The notes: generated by a model from the letters alone, not told the origin. Shown: positions 22,152 to 38,107, counted from the stretch's first letter. The stretch is 64,000 nucleotides of DNA from Pseudomonas lalucatii (GCF_018398425.1 NZ_JADPMV010000001.1:2480001-2544000), one strand, 5' to 3'. Made by a program: numbers and translations.

Positions 22152-22826
22152 CTACAACCAGCCGTACTCGGCCAGGGACAGCGGCTCGCCGTCGCCGACG
22201 ATGAAGTGATCGAGCACGCGCACGTCCACCAGCTCCAGCGCCTCCTTCAGGCGCCTGGTCAGCAGCCGGTCCGCCTGGCTCGGCTCCGCCACCCCGGAGG
22301 GGTGGTTGTGGGTGAGGATCAGCGCCGCGGCGTTGTGCGCCAGGGCCCGCTTGACCACCTGGCGCGGGTAGACGCTGGCGCCGTCGATGGAACCATGGAA
22401 CAGCGCCTCGAAGGCCAGCACCCGGTGCCTGGCGTCGAGGAACAGACAGCCGAACACCTCGTGGGGCTCATGGCGCAGCAGCGCCTTGAGGTAGTCGCGC
22501 ACCGCCTGCGGGCTCTCCAGCGCCGAGTCGCGGCGCAGCTGCTCGGCCAGGTGGCGCCGGGCCATCTCCAGCACCGCCTGCAGCTGGGCGAACTTCGCCG
22601 GGCCCAGGCCCAGGCGCCGGCTGAAGGCCGGCAGATCGGCCTGCAGCAGCGCGCGCAGGCCGCCGAAATCGCCAAGCAGGTGGCGCGCCAAGTCCACCGC
22701 GCTCTGCCCGGCGACGCCGGTGCGCAGGAAGATCGCCAGCAGCTCGGCGTCGCTCAGGCTCGCGGCGCCCAGGGCCAGCAGCTTCTCCCGCGGGCGCTCC
22801 GCCGCGGGCCAATCGCGAATGCTCAT
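22152..22826 (-). CDS. radC: RadC-family JAB domain protein
   Basis: 224 residues from ATG 22826, with GGAGG 4 nt upstream; the longer frame to 22889 is rejected. The N-terminal helix-hairpin-helix-like region ([26 protein letters not shown]) precedes a JAMM/MPN metalloprotease-like domain, [17 protein letters not shown] near 172. The historical DNA-repair role is doubtful and the biochemical function unknown. Divergent from coaBC. Confidence 0.93.
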   Translation of the reverse strand: MSIRDWPAAERPREKLLALGAASLSDAELLAIFLRTGVAGQSAVDLARHLLGDFGGLRALLQADLPAFSRRLGLGPAKFAQLQAVLEMARRHLAEQLRRDSALESPQAVRDYLKALLRHEPHEVFGCLFLDARHRVLAFEALFHGSIDGASVYPRQVVKRALAHNAAALILTHNHPSGVAEPSQADRLLTRRLKEALELVDVRVLDHFIVGDGEPLSLAEYGWL

Positions 22827-22962
22827 GTCACCTCCGTGTCGAGCCAGGCGCCGCTGCTCCGCTGCGGGCGCTGTGCTATCGTAGCCCATCTTTTGCGCGG
22901 CGAACGGCCTGGGGAGGTGTCATCGCCGCGGCGCACATCCACCCAATATAAAAGGCAGGCCT

Positions 22963-24171
22963 ATGCAGCGGCTTTATCGCAAACGCATCATCGTCGGCGT
23001 GGGGGGCGGCATCGCCGCGTACAAGAGCGCCGAGCTGGTTCGCCGGCTCAAGGATCAGGGCGCCGAGGTGCGGGTGGTGATGACCCAGGGCGGTCGCGAG
23101 TTCATCACCCCGCTGACCCTGCAGGCGCTGTCCGGCCATCCGGTGCACCTGGACCTGCTCGACCCCGCCGCCGAAGCCGCCATGGGCCATATCGAACTGG
23201 CCCGCTGGGCCGACCTGGTGCTGATCGCCCCGGCCACCGCCGACCTCATGGCCCGCCTGGCCCAGGGCGTGGCCGACGACCTGCTGACCACCCTGGTGCT
23301 GGCCACCGACGCCACGGTGGCCCTGGCGCCGGCGATGAACCAGGCGATGTGGCGCGACCCGGCGACCCAGGCCAATGCCCGCCTGCTGGCCGAGCGCGGC
23401 CTGCGCCTGTTCGGCCCGGCCGCCGGCGAGCAGGCCTGCGGCGACGTCGGCCCCGGGCGCATGCTCGAGGCCGAGACCCTGGCCCAGTGCGCCGCCGACT
23501 GTTTCGAACGCCAGGCGCTGACCGGCCAGCACGTGCTGATCACCGCCGGCCCGACCCAGGAAAACATCGATCCGGTGCGCTACATCACCAACCACAGCTC
23601 CGGCAAGATGGGCTTCGCCCTGGCCGAGGCGGCCGCCGAAGCCGGCGCCCGGGTCACCCTGGTCAGCGGCCCGGTGCACCTGCCGACGCCGGAGCGGGTC
23701 AACCGCATCGACGTGGTCAGCGCCCGCGACATGCTCGCCGCCTGCGAGGCGGCCATGCCCTGCGACCTGCTGATCGCCGCCGCGGCCGTCGCCGACTACC
23801 GCCCGGAAGTGGTCGCCCCGCACAAATTGAAGAAAGACCCGCGCAACGGCGACGGCCTGCTCCTGCAGATGGTGCGCAACCCGGATATCCTCGCCACCCT
23901 GGCCCACCGCAGCGACCGCCCGTTCAGCGTCGGCTTCGCCGCCGAGACCGAGAACCTGCTGGAGTACGCCTCGCGCAAGCTCATGGACAAGAACCTCGAC
24001 CTGATCGTCGCCAACGACGTGGCCAACCCCAGCATCGGCTTCAACAGCGAGGAGAACGCCATCACCGTGATCGACCGCGACCTGCAGCAGAACGCCTTCG
24101 CCCAGACCAGCAAGAGCAAGATCGCCCGCCAGCTGCTGGCCTTCATCACCGACCGACTGAACAAGAACTGA
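22963..24171 (+). CDS. coaBC: Bifunctional phosphopantothenoylcysteine decarboxylase/synthetase
   Basis: 402 residues. The N-terminal flavoprotein decarboxylase (CoaC) has [14 protein letters not shown] near 12, the active-site His in [12 protein letters not shown] near 74, PAMNQAMW and a catalytic Cys in [10 protein letters not shown] near 158. The C-terminal synthetase (CoaB) begins near [15 protein letters not shown] at 194 and includes NHSSGKMG. It makes 4'-phosphopantetheine for coenzyme A. The 2-bp gap to dut indicates translational coupling. Confidence 0.97.
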   Translation: MQRLYRKRIIVGVGGGIAAYKSAELVRRLKDQGAEVRVVMTQGGREFITPLTLQALSGHPVHLDLLDPAAEAAMGHIELARWADLVLIAPATADLMARLAQGVADDLLTTLVLATDATVALAPAMNQAMWRDPATQANARLLAERGLRLFGPAAGEQACGDVGPGRMLEAETLAQCAADCFERQALTGQHVLITAGPTQENIDPVRYITNHSSGKMGFALAEAAAEAGARVTLVSGPVHLPTPERVNRIDVVSARDMLAACEAAMPCDLLIAAAAVADYRPEVVAPHKLKKDPRNGDGLLLQMVRNPDILATLAHRSDRPFSVGFAAETENLLEYASRKLMDKNLDLIVANDVANPSIGFNSEENAITVIDRDLQQNAFAQTSKSKIARQLLAFITDRLNKN

Positions 24172-24173
24172 CC

Positions 24174-24629
24174 ATGCACGCATTGCAAGCCAAGATCCTC
24201 GACCCGCGCCTCGGCCGCGACTTCCCGCTGCCGCACTACGCCACCCCAGGCTCCGCCGGCCTCGACCTGCGCGCCATGCTCGAGCGCGACACCGTCCTCG
24301 AGCCCGGCCAGACCCTGCTCATCCCCACCGGCCTGTCGATCTATATCGGCGACCCCGGGCTGGCGGCGATGATCCTGCCGCGCTCGGGCCTCGGCCATAA
24401 GCACGGCATCGTGCTCGGCAACCTGGTCGGCCTGATCGACTCGGACTACCAGGGCGAGCTGATGGTGTCCTGCTGGAACCGCGGTCAGAGCGCCTTCACC
24501 GTCGCGGTCGGCGAACGCATCGCCCAGCTGGTCCTGGTGCCCGTGGTGCAGGCGCACTTCGAGCTGGTCGAGCAGTTCGATGAAAGCCAGCGCGGCGCCG
24601 GCGGCTTCGGGCACTCGGGCAGCCATTGA
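24174..24629 (+). CDS. dut: dUTP diphosphatase
   Basis: 151 residues. All five trimeric dUTPase motifs are present: [46 protein letters not shown] and the C-terminal [10 protein letters not shown]. It hydrolyses dUTP to dUMP and pyrophosphate. Start ATG 24174 is 2 bp after coaBC. A very long open frame runs through here, but only this segment is the real gene. Confidence 0.97.
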   Translation: MHALQAKILDPRLGRDFPLPHYATPGSAGLDLRAMLERDTVLEPGQTLLIPTGLSIYIGDPGLAAMILPRSGLGHKHGIVLGNLVGLIDSDYQGELMVSCWNRGQSAFTVAVGERIAQLVLVPVVQAHFELVEQFDESQRGAGGFGHSGSH

Positions 24630-24672
24630 TCGCCCCGACTCTTTCCAGGATGAATCGCCGAGGAGCCCTTCG

Positions 24673-28186
<3,514 letters not shown>

Positions 28187-28234
28187 GACCGGCGCCTCGA
28201 CCGAGGCGTCACGTGTCCGGGACAGGGAAAGGCG

Positions 28235-28828
28235 CTAGGGGCGCGCGCCCAGCAACTCGCTGAGCCGCGCCCGATCGGCGGCGAAACTGGCCCTGGCCTG
28301 CTGGCGCGCCTCCTGGTAGCGGGCGATGTCCTGCTGCAGACGCTGCTGCTCGGCCAGTTGATTGCCGATCTGCGCCAGCAGGTGCTCCGGCACCGCACGC
28401 CCGGCACGTTCGTGCTCGGCGGCCTGGCTCTGCAGGTTGCCCTGCTGGGTGCGCGCCGACTGCAGGTTGCCGCGGGCCACGCCGATCAGGGCGTCCAGCT
28501 CGGCCAGCTTGCGCTCGAGGGCGCGGTCGACATCCTCCGGCCCGCTATACAGCCGCAGCAACTGCGCATCGCTGCCGGCCCGGGCCTTGTCGGCCAGCAG
28601 CCGCCGACGCTCCGCGGCACTGGGCGCCGGCGGCACCACCTGGATCACCCGCCCCTGCTCGTTGAGCACCTCGTAGCCCTTGGCGATGAACTCCGGCGGC
28701 ACGCCCTGGCGACTGAGCACGGTGATGCCCTGATCGTCGACATAGCGGTACAGCTCGGCGGCGCCGGCCGCGAGCGGCAGCAGCATGCCGAACAGCAGCG
28801 AACAGTGGATCAGGGCCGGTCTGTGCAT
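28235..28828 (-). CDS. DUF4124-containing exported protein
   Basis: 197 residues. A signal peptide (about 1-23) is followed by a DUF4124 segment, ELYRYVDDQGITVLSRQGVP near 25. Then comes a long charged, probably coiled-coil region (about 80-190) with heptad-like LAELDALI and LAEQQRLQQDIARYQEA. Periplasmic, function unknown. It starts 25 bp after pyrE on the same strand and is probably co-transcribed. Confidence 0.8.
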   Translation of the reverse strand: MHRPALIHCSLLFGMLLPLAAGAAELYRYVDDQGITVLSRQGVPPEFIAKGYEVLNEQGRVIQVVPPAPSAAERRRLLADKARAGSDAQLLRLYSGPEDVDRALERKLAELDALIGVARGNLQSARTQQGNLQSQAAEHERAGRAVPEHLLAQIGNQLAEQQRLQQDIARYQEARQQARASFAADRARLSELLGARP

Positions 28829-28853
28829 CGGAGCACCATCTTATGCGGGGGCG

Positions 28854-29495
28854 TTAGATTCCATACTCGGCGCGGTACGCCTCCACCGCCGGTAGATACT
28901 GGCGCAGTTGCGCGTCGCCCGCCAGGTACTCGAGCACCTGCTCGAGCGACACGATGCTCACCACCGGCATGCCGAAGTCGCGCTCGACCTCCTGTATCGC
29001 CGACAGCTGGCCCTGGCCACGCTCCTCGCGGTTCAGCGCGATCAGCACGCCGGCGGCCTGGGCGCCCTGAGCCTGGATGATCTGCATCACCTCGCGAATG
29101 GCCGTGCCGGCGGTGATCACGTCGTCGATGATCAGCACCTTGCCGGCCAGCGGCGCACCAACCAGGGTGCCGCCTTCGCCATGAGCCTTGGCTTCCTTGC
29201 GGTTGAAGCACCAGGGCAGGTCGCGCTGGTGGTGCTCGGCCAGGGCCACCGCGGTGGTCGCCGCCAGGGGGATGCCCTTGTAGGCCGGACCGAACAGCAC
29301 GTCGAAGGGAATTCCGCTGTCGACCACCGCCGCCGCGTAGAAGCGCCCGAGCCGAGCCAGCGCCAGGCCGCTGTCGAACAGCCCGGCGTTGAAGAAATAG
29401 GGGCTGGTGCGCCCGGACTTGAGGGTGAACTCACCGAAGCGCAGCACGCCGCGCTCGATGGCAAAACGAATGAAGTCGCGCTGGTACGCTTGCAT
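28854..29495 (-). CDS. pyrE: Orotate phosphoribosyltransferase
   Basis: 213 residues, normal PyrE length. It adds ribose phosphate to orotate in pyrimidine synthesis. The PRPP motif [17 protein letters not shown] lies near 120, and [20 protein letters not shown] and [11 protein letters not shown] are conserved family segments. ATG 29495. Divergent from crc, as in other pseudomonads. Confidence 0.97.
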   Translation of the reverse strand: MQAYQRDFIRFAIERGVLRFGEFTLKSGRTSPYFFNAGLFDSGLALARLGRFYAAAVVDSGIPFDVLFGPAYKGIPLAATTAVALAEHHQRDLPWCFNRKEAKAHGEGGTLVGAPLAGKVLIIDDVITAGTAIREVMQIIQAQGAQAAGVLIALNREERGQGQLSAIQEVERDFGMPVVSIVSLEQVLEYLAGDAQLRQYLPAVEAYRAEYGI

Positions 29496-29588
29496 GGAAA
29501 ATCCCGGACGGCACGGATTTGGCTAGGAATTTAGCTAATTGGAGACGAGCTCGGGTATCATACACGCACGTGTTTTTGGGGGCCATTT

Positions 29589-30368
29589 ATGCGGATCATC
29601 AGTGTGAACGTGAATGGTATTCATGCTGCAGTCGAGCGCGGTTTGCTCAGCTGGCTGCAAGCACAGAATGCCGACGTCATCTGCCTGCAGGACACCCGCG
29701 CCTCCGCCTTTGAGCTGGACGACCAAGCCTTCCAACTGGACGGCTATTTCCTCTATGCCTGCGATGCTGAAGTGCCGAGCCAAGGTGGCGTGGCACTCTA
29801 TTCGCGGTTGCAACCCAAGGCGGTAATCAGTGGACTCGGCTTTGAGATGGCCGATCGCTACGGGCGCTACCTGCAGGCCGATTTCGACAAGGTGAGTATC
29901 GCCACCCTGCTGCTGCCATCCGGGCAGGGCGGCGACGAGAGCTTGAACCAGAAGTTCAAGTTCATGGACGACTTCACCCATTATCTGGACAAGCAGCGCC
30001 GCAAGCGCCGCGAGTACATCTATTGCGGCTCGCTGTACGTGGCGCATCAGAAGCTGGACGTGAAGAACTGGCGCGACTGCCAGCAGTCGCCGGGCTTCCT
30101 CGCGCCGGAACGCGCCTGGCTCGACGAGGTGATCGGCAGCATGGGCTATGTCGATGCCCTGCGCGAAGTCAGTCGCGAGGGCGAGCAGTTCAGCTGGTGG
30201 CCGGACAGCGAGCAGGCCGAGCTGCTCAATCTGGGTTATCGCTTCGACTATCAGCTGCTCACGCCCGGCATGCGCCGCAACGTGCGCACCGCACGCCTGC
30301 CGCGCCAGCCGCGCTTCTCGCAGCACGCGCCGCTGATCGTCGACTACGACTGGATCCTCAGCCTGTAA
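29589..30368 (+). CDS. crc: Catabolite repression control protein Crc
   Basis: 259 residues. An endonuclease/exonuclease/phosphatase fold that has lost its catalytic set: the usual QET is QDT near 35, the GDxN loop is GSLYVAH near 143 and the SDH near the C-terminus is QHAP. Crc acts with Hfq at A-rich CA motifs to block translation of catabolic mRNAs. Two such motifs occur in this window (upstream of glcA and hupA). GGGGG lies upstream of ATG 29589. Divergent from pyrE. Confidence 0.97.
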   Translation: MRIISVNVNGIHAAVERGLLSWLQAQNADVICLQDTRASAFELDDQAFQLDGYFLYACDAEVPSQGGVALYSRLQPKAVISGLGFEMADRYGRYLQADFDKVSIATLLLPSGQGGDESLNQKFKFMDDFTHYLDKQRRKRREYIYCGSLYVAHQKLDVKNWRDCQQSPGFLAPERAWLDEVIGSMGYVDALREVSREGEQFSWWPDSEQAELLNLGYRFDYQLLTPGMRRNVRTARLPRQPRFSQHAPLIVDYDWILSL

Positions 30369-30380
30369 GCTCAGCAGTAA

Positions 30381-30411
30381 CGAAAAAGCCGGCGATCAGC
30401 CGGCTTTTTCG
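30381..30411. terminator. Bidirectional terminator between crc and the DUF4870 gene
   Basis: A 13-bp stem with arms CGAAAAAGCCGGC and GCCGGCTTTTTCG and a 5-nt loop, between convergent genes. A T run is present on both strands. Confidence 0.93.
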
Positions 30412-30425
30412 TTCAGCGAACAGGC

Positions 30426-30794
30426 TTACTTCACCAGGCGCCAGCACAGCGGGTAGCGATAGACCTCGCCGGCATTGGCCTTGATGCCGGCGATGATCGT
30501 CAGCACCAGCGCCACCACGCTGACCAGCAACATCAGCGGGAAGCCGATGATGACCCAGGCCAGCACGCCGCAGATCATCATGGCCAGGCTGAAGGTGATC
30601 TGGAAATTCAGCGCCTCCTTGCCCTGGTCATCGACGAAGGCGGCGCTGTCCTTCTTCATCTGCCAGATGATCAGCGGCCCGATCACGTTGCCGACCATGG
30701 GCACCAGAAACCAGAAGAACGCCGCGTAATGACAGAACATCGCCCACTTGCGCGCTTCCGGGCCGGGGCTCGGCACGAGTTCCTGCTGCTCCAT
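30426..30794 (-). CDS. DUF4870 membrane protein
   Basis: 122 residues from ATG 30794, with GGAGG 6 nt upstream; a TTG two codons earlier is less likely. DUF4870 pattern: WAMFCHYAAFFWFLVPMVGN, then IIWQMKKDSAAFVDDQGKEA. Two or three further hydrophobic stretches make a small inner-membrane protein of unknown function. It is 28 bp after rph on the same strand. Confidence 0.85.
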   Translation of the reverse strand: MEQQELVPSPGPEARKWAMFCHYAAFFWFLVPMVGNVIGPLIIWQMKKDSAAFVDDQGKEALNFQITFSLAMMICGVLAWVIIGFPLMLLVSVVALVLTIIAGIKANAGEVYRYPLCWRLVK

Positions 30795-30822
30795 GGTCAA
30801 CCTCCTGCACAGCCGAACCGTA

Positions 30823-31545
30823 TCAGTCGGCCAGCGCCGCCTGCTGCAACTCGAACAGCTCGCCCATGCCCTGCCGGGCCAGCGCCAGCATCGCGTTCAG
30901 CTCCTCGGGCTGGAACGGCGCGCCTTCGGCGGTACCCTGCACCTCGATGAAGCCACCGGCGCTGGTCATCACCACGTTCAGGTCGGTCTCGGCGGCCGAG
31001 TCCTCCAGGTAGTCGAGGTCCAGCACCGGCTCGCCCTGGTACATGCCCACCGACACGGCGGCGATCATCTGCTTGAGCGGATCGCCGCCCTTGAGGCCGC
31101 CGCGCTTCTTGATCACCTTCAGGGCATCGACCAGGGCCACCATGGCGCCGGTGATCGAGGCGGTGCGAGTACCGCCGTCCGCCTGGATCACGTCGCAGTC
31201 GACGTACAGGGTGTTCTCGCCGAGCTTGGACATGTCCAGGGCCGCGCGCAGCGAACGGCCGATCAGCCGCTGGATCTCCAGGGTACGCCCGCCCTGCTTG
31301 CCGCGGCTGGCCTCGCGCTGGTTCCGCTCGCCGGTGGCGCGCGGCAGCATGCCGTACTCGGCGGTCAGCCAGCCCTGACCCTGGCCCTTGAGGAAGCGCG
31401 GCACGCCCGACTCGACGCTGACCGTGCAGATCACCTTGGTATCACCGAACTCCACCAGGACCGAGCCCTCGGCATGCTTGGTGTAGTTGCGGGTGAGGCG
31501 GATCGGGCGCAACTGATCGGCGGCGCGGCCACTGGGACGTTTCAT
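30823..31545 (-). CDS. rph: Ribonuclease PH
   Basis: 240 residues from ATG 31545; the open frame to 31737 has no family similarity. The phosphate-dependent 3' exonuclease trims tRNA ends. Conserved: [54 protein letters not shown] and [19 protein letters not shown]. Divergent from yicC and upstream of the DUF4870 gene. Confidence 0.97.
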   Translation of the reverse strand: MKRPSGRAADQLRPIRLTRNYTKHAEGSVLVEFGDTKVICTVSVESGVPRFLKGQGQGWLTAEYGMLPRATGERNQREASRGKQGGRTLEIQRLIGRSLRAALDMSKLGENTLYVDCDVIQADGGTRTASITGAMVALVDALKVIKKRGGLKGGDPLKQMIAAVSVGMYQGEPVLDLDYLEDSAAETDLNVVMTSAGGFIEVQGTAEGAPFQPEELNAMLALARQGMGELFELQQAALAD

Positions 31546-31588
31546 CGAGGAATACCTGCTCTGGAGTGAAATCTGCCCTGCATTATAG

Positions 31589-33244
<1,656 letters not shown>

Positions 33245-33361
33245 GCCCCGGCGCCCGCGCCTAAAACAGTGCTTCCCTTAACGCTGGTGATTTTTTAGAC
33301 TATTCAGTCCGCTCGCCCATCTGGGCCCAGCTCTATATCTGCATTTGCTACGAGGAACACC

Positions 33362-33625
33362 ATGGCCCGCGTAACCGTCGAAGATTGCCTGGACAACGTT
33401 GATAACCGCTTCGAGCTGGTCATGCTCGCCACCAAGCGTTCGCGCCAGCTCGCCACCGGCGGCAAAGAGCCGAAGCTGGCCTGGGAAAACGACAAGCCGA
33501 CCGTGGTCGCCCTGCGCGAAATCGCCGCCGGCCTGGTCGACTATGACGTCATCGCCCAGGACGAGATCGTCGAGGAAGAGCCGCTGTTCGCCGCCTTCGA
33601 GGAAGAGGCCAACGAGCCTCTGTAA
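33362..33625 (+). CDS. rpoZ: RNA polymerase omega subunit
   Basis: 87 residues. [20 protein letters not shown], then [13 protein letters not shown], is the omega signature. Omega aids assembly of beta' and forms a ppGpp-binding site on RNA polymerase. SD GAGGAA lies upstream of ATG 33362. Directly upstream of spoT. Confidence 0.97.
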   Translation: MARVTVEDCLDNVDNRFELVMLATKRSRQLATGGKEPKLAWENDKPTVVALREIAAGLVDYDVIAQDEIVEEEPLFAAFEEEANEPL

Positions 33626-33685
33626 GCCCATGCCTGGTCGAAGCGGCACGGCGCGGCGTCATCCGGGTCGGCAGGGGGAACGCCC

Positions 33686-35794
33686 ATGCCGAGCATAGAC
33701 GCCCTCGCCGATCGACTTTCGACCTATCTCGACGGCGATCAGGTCAACCTGGTGCGCCGCGCCTACTTCTACGCCGAGCAGGCCCACGACGGCCAGCGCC
33801 GGCGTAGCGGCGAAGCCTACGTCACCCACCCCCTGGCGGTGGCCGGCATCCTCGCCGACATGCACATGGACCATCAGAGCCTGATGGCCGCCATGCTGCA
33901 CGACGTGATCGAAGACACCGGCATCGCCAAGGAAGCGCTCAACGCGCAGTTCGGCGAAACCGTGGCCGACCTGGTCGACGGGGTCAGCAAGCTGACCCAG
34001 ATGAACTTCGAGACCAAGGCCGAGGCCCAGGCCGAGAACTTCCAGAAGATGGCCATGGCCATGGCCCGCGACATCCGCGTGATCCTGGTCAAGCTGGCCG
34101 ACCGCCTGCACAACATGCGCACCCTGGAAGTGCTGTCCGGTGAGAAGCGCCGGCGCATCGCCAAGGAAACCCTGGAGATCTACGCCCCCATCGCCAACCG
34201 CCTGGGGATGCACAGCCTGCGCGTGGAATTCGAGGACCTGGGTTTCAAGGCCATGCACCCGATGCGTTCCGAGCGCATCCGCGCCGCGGTGCGCCGCGCC
34301 CGCGGCAACCGCAAGGAAATCGTCAACAAGATCGAGGAGTCCCTGGTCCACTGCCTGGCCCGCGAGGGCCTGGAAGGCGAGGTGGTCGGTCGCGAGAAGC
34401 ACCTCTACGGCATCTACCAGAAGATGCGCGGCAAGCGCCGGGCGTTCAACGAGATCATGGACGTCTACGCCTTCCGCATCGTGGTCGACAAGGTCGACAC
34501 CTGCTACCGCGTGCTCGGCGCCGTGCACAACCTGTACAAGCCGCTGCCCGGGCGCTTCAAGGACTACATCGCGATCCCCAAGGCCAACGGCTACCAGTCG
34601 CTGCACACCACCCTGTTCGGCATGCACGGGGTGCCCATCGAGATCCAGATCCGCACCCGCGAGATGGAGGAGATGGCCAACAACGGCATCGCCGCCCACT
34701 GGCTGTACAAGTCCAGCGACGACGACCAGCCCAAGGGCACCCATGCCCGCGCCCGCCAGTGGGTCAAGGGCGTGCTGGAGATGCAGCAACGCGCCGGCAA
34801 CTCCCTGGAATTCATCGAGAGCGTGAAGATCGACCTGTTCCCCGACGAGGTCTACGTGTTCACGCCCAAGGGCCGCATCATGGAGCTGCCCAAGGGCTCC
34901 ACCGCGGTGGACTTCGCCTACGCGGTGCACACCGACGTCGGCAACACCTGCATCGCCTGCCGCATCAACCGCCGCCTGGCGCCGCTGTCCGAGCCGCTGC
35001 AGAGCGGCTCCACCGTGGAGATCGTCAGCGCGCCGGGTGCCCGGCCGAACCCGGCCTGGCTCAATTTCGTGGTCACCGGCAAGGCGCGCACCCATATCCG
35101 CCATGCCCTCAAGCTGCAGCGCCGCTCCGAGTCGATCAGCCTCGGCGAGCGCCTGCTGAACAAGGTGCTGGCCGGCTTCGACAGCCACCTCGACAAGCTG
35201 CCGGCCGAACGGGTGCAGGCGGTACTCGGCGAGTACCGCCTGGAGCTGATCGAGGACCTGCTCGAGGACATCGGCCTGGGCAACCGCATGGCCTACGTGG
35301 TGGCCCGCCGCCTGCTCACCGAGGGCGGCGAGGAGCCGCCGAGCGCCGAGGGGCCGCTGGCGATCCGCGGCACCGAGGGCCTGGTGCTCAGCTATGCGAA
35401 ATGCTGCACGCCGATCCCCGGCGACCCCATCGTCGGCTACCTCTCCGCCGGCAAGGGCATGGTGGTGCACCTGGAGAGCTGCCGGAACATCGGCGAGATC
35501 CGCCACAACCCGGAGAAGTGCATCCAGCTGTCCTGGGCCAAGGACGTCGCCGGCGAGTTCAACGTCGAGCTGCGCGTCGAGCTGGAGCACCAGCGCGGCC
35601 TGATCGCCCTGCTGGCCGGCAGCGTCAACGCCGCCGACGGCAACATCGAGAAGATCAGCATGGACGAGCGCGACGGCCGCATCAGCGTGGTCCAGCTGGT
35701 GGTCAGCGTGCACGACCGCGTGCACCTGGCGCGGGTGATCAAGAAGCTCCGCGCCCTCGCCGGGGTGATCCGCATCACCCGCGTACGCGCCTGA
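33686..35794 (+). CDS. spoT: Bifunctional (p)ppGpp synthetase/hydrolase SpoT
   Basis: 702 residues with the full RelA/SpoT order: HD hydrolase domain with [13 protein letters not shown] and [10 protein letters not shown] near 70, so hydrolase residues are present; synthetase domain with [18 protein letters not shown] and [13 protein letters not shown] near 300; TGS domain [20 protein letters not shown] near 388; C-terminal conserved-cysteine region ([11 protein letters not shown]) and ACT domain. SpoT degrades and makes ppGpp in response to starvation. SD CAGGGGGAA lies upstream of ATG 33686. Confidence 0.98.
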   Translation: MPSIDALADRLSTYLDGDQVNLVRRAYFYAEQAHDGQRRRSGEAYVTHPLAVAGILADMHMDHQSLMAAMLHDVIEDTGIAKEALNAQFGETVADLVDGVSKLTQMNFETKAEAQAENFQKMAMAMARDIRVILVKLADRLHNMRTLEVLSGEKRRRIAKETLEIYAPIANRLGMHSLRVEFEDLGFKAMHPMRSERIRAAVRRARGNRKEIVNKIEESLVHCLAREGLEGEVVGREKHLYGIYQKMRGKRRAFNEIMDVYAFRIVVDKVDTCYRVLGAVHNLYKPLPGRFKDYIAIPKANGYQSLHTTLFGMHGVPIEIQIRTREMEEMANNGIAAHWLYKSSDDDQPKGTHARARQWVKGVLEMQQRAGNSLEFIESVKIDLFPDEVYVFTPKGRIMELPKGSTAVDFAYAVHTDVGNTCIACRINRRLAPLSEPLQSGSTVEIVSAPGARPNPAWLNFVVTGKARTHIRHALKLQRRSESISLGERLLNKVLAGFDSHLDKLPAERVQAVLGEYRLELIEDLLEDIGLGNRMAYVVARRLLTEGGEEPPSAEGPLAIRGTEGLVLSYAKCCTPIPGDPIVGYLSAGKGMVVHLESCRNIGEIRHNPEKCIQLSWAKDVAGEFNVELRVELEHQRGLIALLAGSVNAADGNIEKISMDERDGRISVVQLVVSVHDRVHLARVIKKLRALAGVIRITRVRA

Positions 35795-35937
35795 TCCCCG
35801 CCCGACTGAGCGGTCATTTTTCCCGCAGCTGTGCTTTGACAGCGCCCCGCCTTTGGCCGAACCTAGGCGGCCGCAGCTGCGCGACACACACCTGCGCGAC
35901 GCAGCGCCTTAACCCGAGCAACCTCTCAGGAGTTCCC

Positions 35938-36318
35938 ATGAGCAAGAGCGTCATCAACAGCGACAAGGCCCCGGCCGCCATCGGCACCTACTCCCAGGCG
36001 ATCAAGGCCGGCAACACCGTCTACATCTCCGGGCAGATTCCGCTGGACCCCAAGACCATGGAACTGGTCGACGGCTTCGAGGCGCAGACCGTGCAGGTGT
36101 TCGAGAACCTCAAGGCGGTGGCCGAGGCCGCCGGCGGTTCGTTCAAGGACATCGTCAAGCTGAACATCTTCCTCACCGACCTGGCCCACTTCGCCACCGT
36201 CAACGAGGTCATGGGCCGCTACTTCCAGCAGCCCTACCCGGCCCGCGCCGCCATCGGCGTAGCCGCCCTGCCGCGCGGCTCGCAAGTGGAAATGGACGCT
36301 ATCCTGGTACTGGAATAA
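35938..36318 (+). CDS. ridA: RidA/YjgF family enamine-imine deaminase
   Basis: 126 residues. [20 protein letters not shown] near 22 and the catalytic-arginine region [20 protein letters not shown] near 100 are RidA hallmarks. It hydrolyses reactive 2-aminoacrylate and related imines from PLP enzymes. SD CAGGAG lies upstream of ATG 35938. It follows spoT by 143 bp. It is the only RidA in the window; none lies beside dadA. Confidence 0.95.
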   Translation: MSKSVINSDKAPAAIGTYSQAIKAGNTVYISGQIPLDPKTMELVDGFEAQTVQVFENLKAVAEAAGGSFKDIVKLNIFLTDLAHFATVNEVMGRYFQQPYPARAAIGVAALPRGSQVEMDAILVLE

Positions 36319-36371
36319 GTCCGCCGGCGGGGCACGACGCCCCGCCTCCTACCGCGTGCAAGGACCCTCCC

Positions 36372-37106
36372 ATGCGCCCGCTCCCCTTCGCCCTGCTCGG
36401 CCTCGGCCTGCTCGCCGGCTGCGCCAGTCAGCCCCATGACCCCAGCGGCACCTGGATCAACCAGGCGGCGATCGCTGCCGCCAGCCGCGGCGGCCCGCTG
36501 CGCGAAGCCCTGCTGGCCTACGGCCCCAACCTGGAGTGGCGGCTCGACCCGCAGCGCCAGCGGGCCAGCTACAGCAACGGCTACGAACAGGACGAGGGCC
36601 GCCTGGTGAGCCTGGACGAGCAGCGCCTGCGGGTCGACTTCTACGGCGACTACCAGGAGTTCCTCGACCTCGACGGCGACGAGCTGGTGCAGGCGGCCAG
36701 CGGCACCTGGCCGGAGCAGCGCTTCGTCCGCGCGCCGGCAGCCGCTGCCGACCACGTACCCGCGGGGGGACGCTTCGAGCGGGCCCTGTACGACGCCTAC
36801 CTGGGCGGCACCTGGCGCATCGCCGAAGGCCTCGGCGAAGGCGGCCTGGTGCTGTTCCACAGCGACGGCCGGGTCGAGGGCCTGCCCGGCGCGCAGCGCT
36901 ATGCCCTGTGCCTGGCCGGCGACTGCGCAGCCATGAGTGGCGAATTCGACAGCCTGTGGCTGCAGCTTGGCGAGCAGGGCCAGGCCTGGTTGTTCGAACG
37001 CGACGGCGAGCGCATGGGCATCTTCGCCGCCCTCAACCGCGCCCAGGCCGACGAGATGCCCGACTACCACAAGGGACCGCGACGCTGGCTGCTGCAACGC
37101 GACTAG
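36372..37106 (+). CDS. Predicted outer-membrane lipoprotein
   Basis: 244 residues. The lipoprotein signal peptide ends in the lipobox LLAGC with lipidated Cys17, followed by ASQPHD; there is no Asp at +2, so outer-membrane sorting is likely. The rest is soluble and shows two loosely similar halves (GTWINQ near 27, GTWRIAEG near 152) that may be internal repeats. No recognised domain. It follows ridA by 53 bp and ends at a hairpin. Confidence 0.8.
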   Translation: MRPLPFALLGLGLLAGCASQPHDPSGTWINQAAIAAASRGGPLREALLAYGPNLEWRLDPQRQRASYSNGYEQDEGRLVSLDEQRLRVDFYGDYQEFLDLDGDELVQAASGTWPEQRFVRAPAAAADHVPAGGRFERALYDAYLGGTWRIAEGLGEGGLVLFHSDGRVEGLPGAQRYALCLAGDCAAMSGEFDSLWLQLGEQGQAWLFERDGERMGIFAALNRAQADEMPDYHKGPRRWLLQRD

Positions 37107-37114
37107 GCGCCGCC

Positions 37115-37142
37115 GATGGCGGGCGCCGCGCGGCCCGCCATC
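37115..37142. terminator. Hairpin between convergent lipoprotein and epimerase genes
   Basis: A 10-bp stem, GATGGCGGGC/GCCCGCCATC, with an 8-nt loop. It has no strong T run on either strand, so its terminator activity is uncertain. Confidence 0.5.
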
Positions 37143-38012
37143 CTAGGGCCTGAGCGGCGCCCCGGCGAGCATCTCCCCGTAGCCTTCGCGGTAGCTCGGG
37201 TAGCGCGGCACCCAGCCCAGCGCCCTGGCCCGGGCGTTGCTGCAGCGCTTGCTGCCGGCGCGACGCACCGTCGCCTCCGCGGCCCAGTGGCTGACCCCCA
37301 GCTGCTCGCGCAGCCAGGCCAGCACCTCGTGCAGGGCGACCGGCGCGTCGTCGACGCCCAGATAGCAGTCCGCCAGCGCCGCGCCCTGGGCATCGGCCTG
37401 CAGCAGGCACGCCAGCAGGCCGGCGGCATCCTCGACGTGGATGCGGTTGGCGTACAGCGGCGGCTCGCTGGCCACCCGGTAGCCCTGGCGCACCTGCTCG
37501 AGCAGCCACTGCCGTCCCGGCCCGTAGAGCCCGGCCAGGCGCACCACGCTGGCCGCGAGGCCGCAGTGCAGGGCCAGCTGCTCGGCCTCGCGCAGCACCC
37601 GCCCGGAAAAGCCCGTGGCCTCGGCCGGCGAGTCTTCGTCGACCCATTCGCCGTCCTGCTGGCCATAGACCCCGCTGCTGGAGACGAACAGCAGGCGCCT
37701 GGGCCGCTGCCCGTGCCGCGCCAGCCAGGCCAGCACCCGGCGCAACCCCTCGACGTAGATGGCCCGGTAGCCGGCCTCGTCGCGCTGCTCGGCCGCCGCG
37801 CAGTACACCAGGTAATCCAGCTCGCCGCCGGGCCAGGCCGGCGGACAGGCCTCGTCCTGCAGGTCGCCGGCCACCGGGATGATCGGGGCCGGTAGCTGCT
37901 GCGCCGCGCGGCGCAGGCCATGCACCTGCCAACCGGCCGCGGCCAGGCGCAGCCCCAGGCGCGTGCCGACATCGCCACAGCCGGCGATCAACACCCTCAC
38001 AGAACGCGTCAT
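37143..38012 (-). CDS. NAD(P)-dependent epimerase/dehydratase (SDR, YeeZ-like)
   Basis: 289 residues from ATG 38012, with GGAGGGG 3-4 nt upstream. An extended-type short-chain dehydrogenase: nucleotide motif LIAGCGDVGTRLG near 9, LDYLVYCAA near 73, FVSSSGVYGQQDGEW near 117 and YANRIHVEDAAGLL near 205. The YxxxK catalytic pair is not in canonical form. The GCGDVG form of the Rossmann motif is shared with YeeZ. Substrate unknown. Divergent from oxyR. Confidence 0.82.
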   Translation of the reverse strand: MTRSVRVLIAGCGDVGTRLGLRLAAAGWQVHGLRRAAQQLPAPIIPVAGDLQDEACPPAWPGGELDYLVYCAAAEQRDEAGYRAIYVEGLRRVLAWLARHGQRPRRLLFVSSSGVYGQQDGEWVDEDSPAEATGFSGRVLREAEQLALHCGLAASVVRLAGLYGPGRQWLLEQVRQGYRVASEPPLYANRIHVEDAAGLLACLLQADAQGAALADCYLGVDDAPVALHEVLAWLREQLGVSHWAAEATVRRAGSKRCSNARARALGWVPRYPSYREGYGEMLAGAPLRP

Positions 38013-38107
38013 GCGCCCCTCCACAATTTGCCGATGGGCCAGTGTAGCGCGGTTGGTTCGCCGCAATGCAAAGGCTATGCTTAGAAGCAATTCAATGGAT
38101 ATTCACT

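Noticed and set aside
20349..24629. A 1426-codon plus-strand open frame
   Set aside because: It runs through the peptide-binding gene, radC and coaBC in the wrong frame and is Arg/Pro/Gly-rich low-complexity. Only its last 151 codons are a real gene (dut).
28193..28208. Hairpin CGCCTC/GAGGCG after argB as a terminator
   Set aside because: Six-base stem without a T run, within range of chance at this GC content.
33659..35887. A 742-codon frame antisense to spoT
   Set aside because: It is the mirror of GC-biased spoT codons, rich in Asp, His, Val, Leu and Ala with no recognisable domain; spoT itself is unambiguous.
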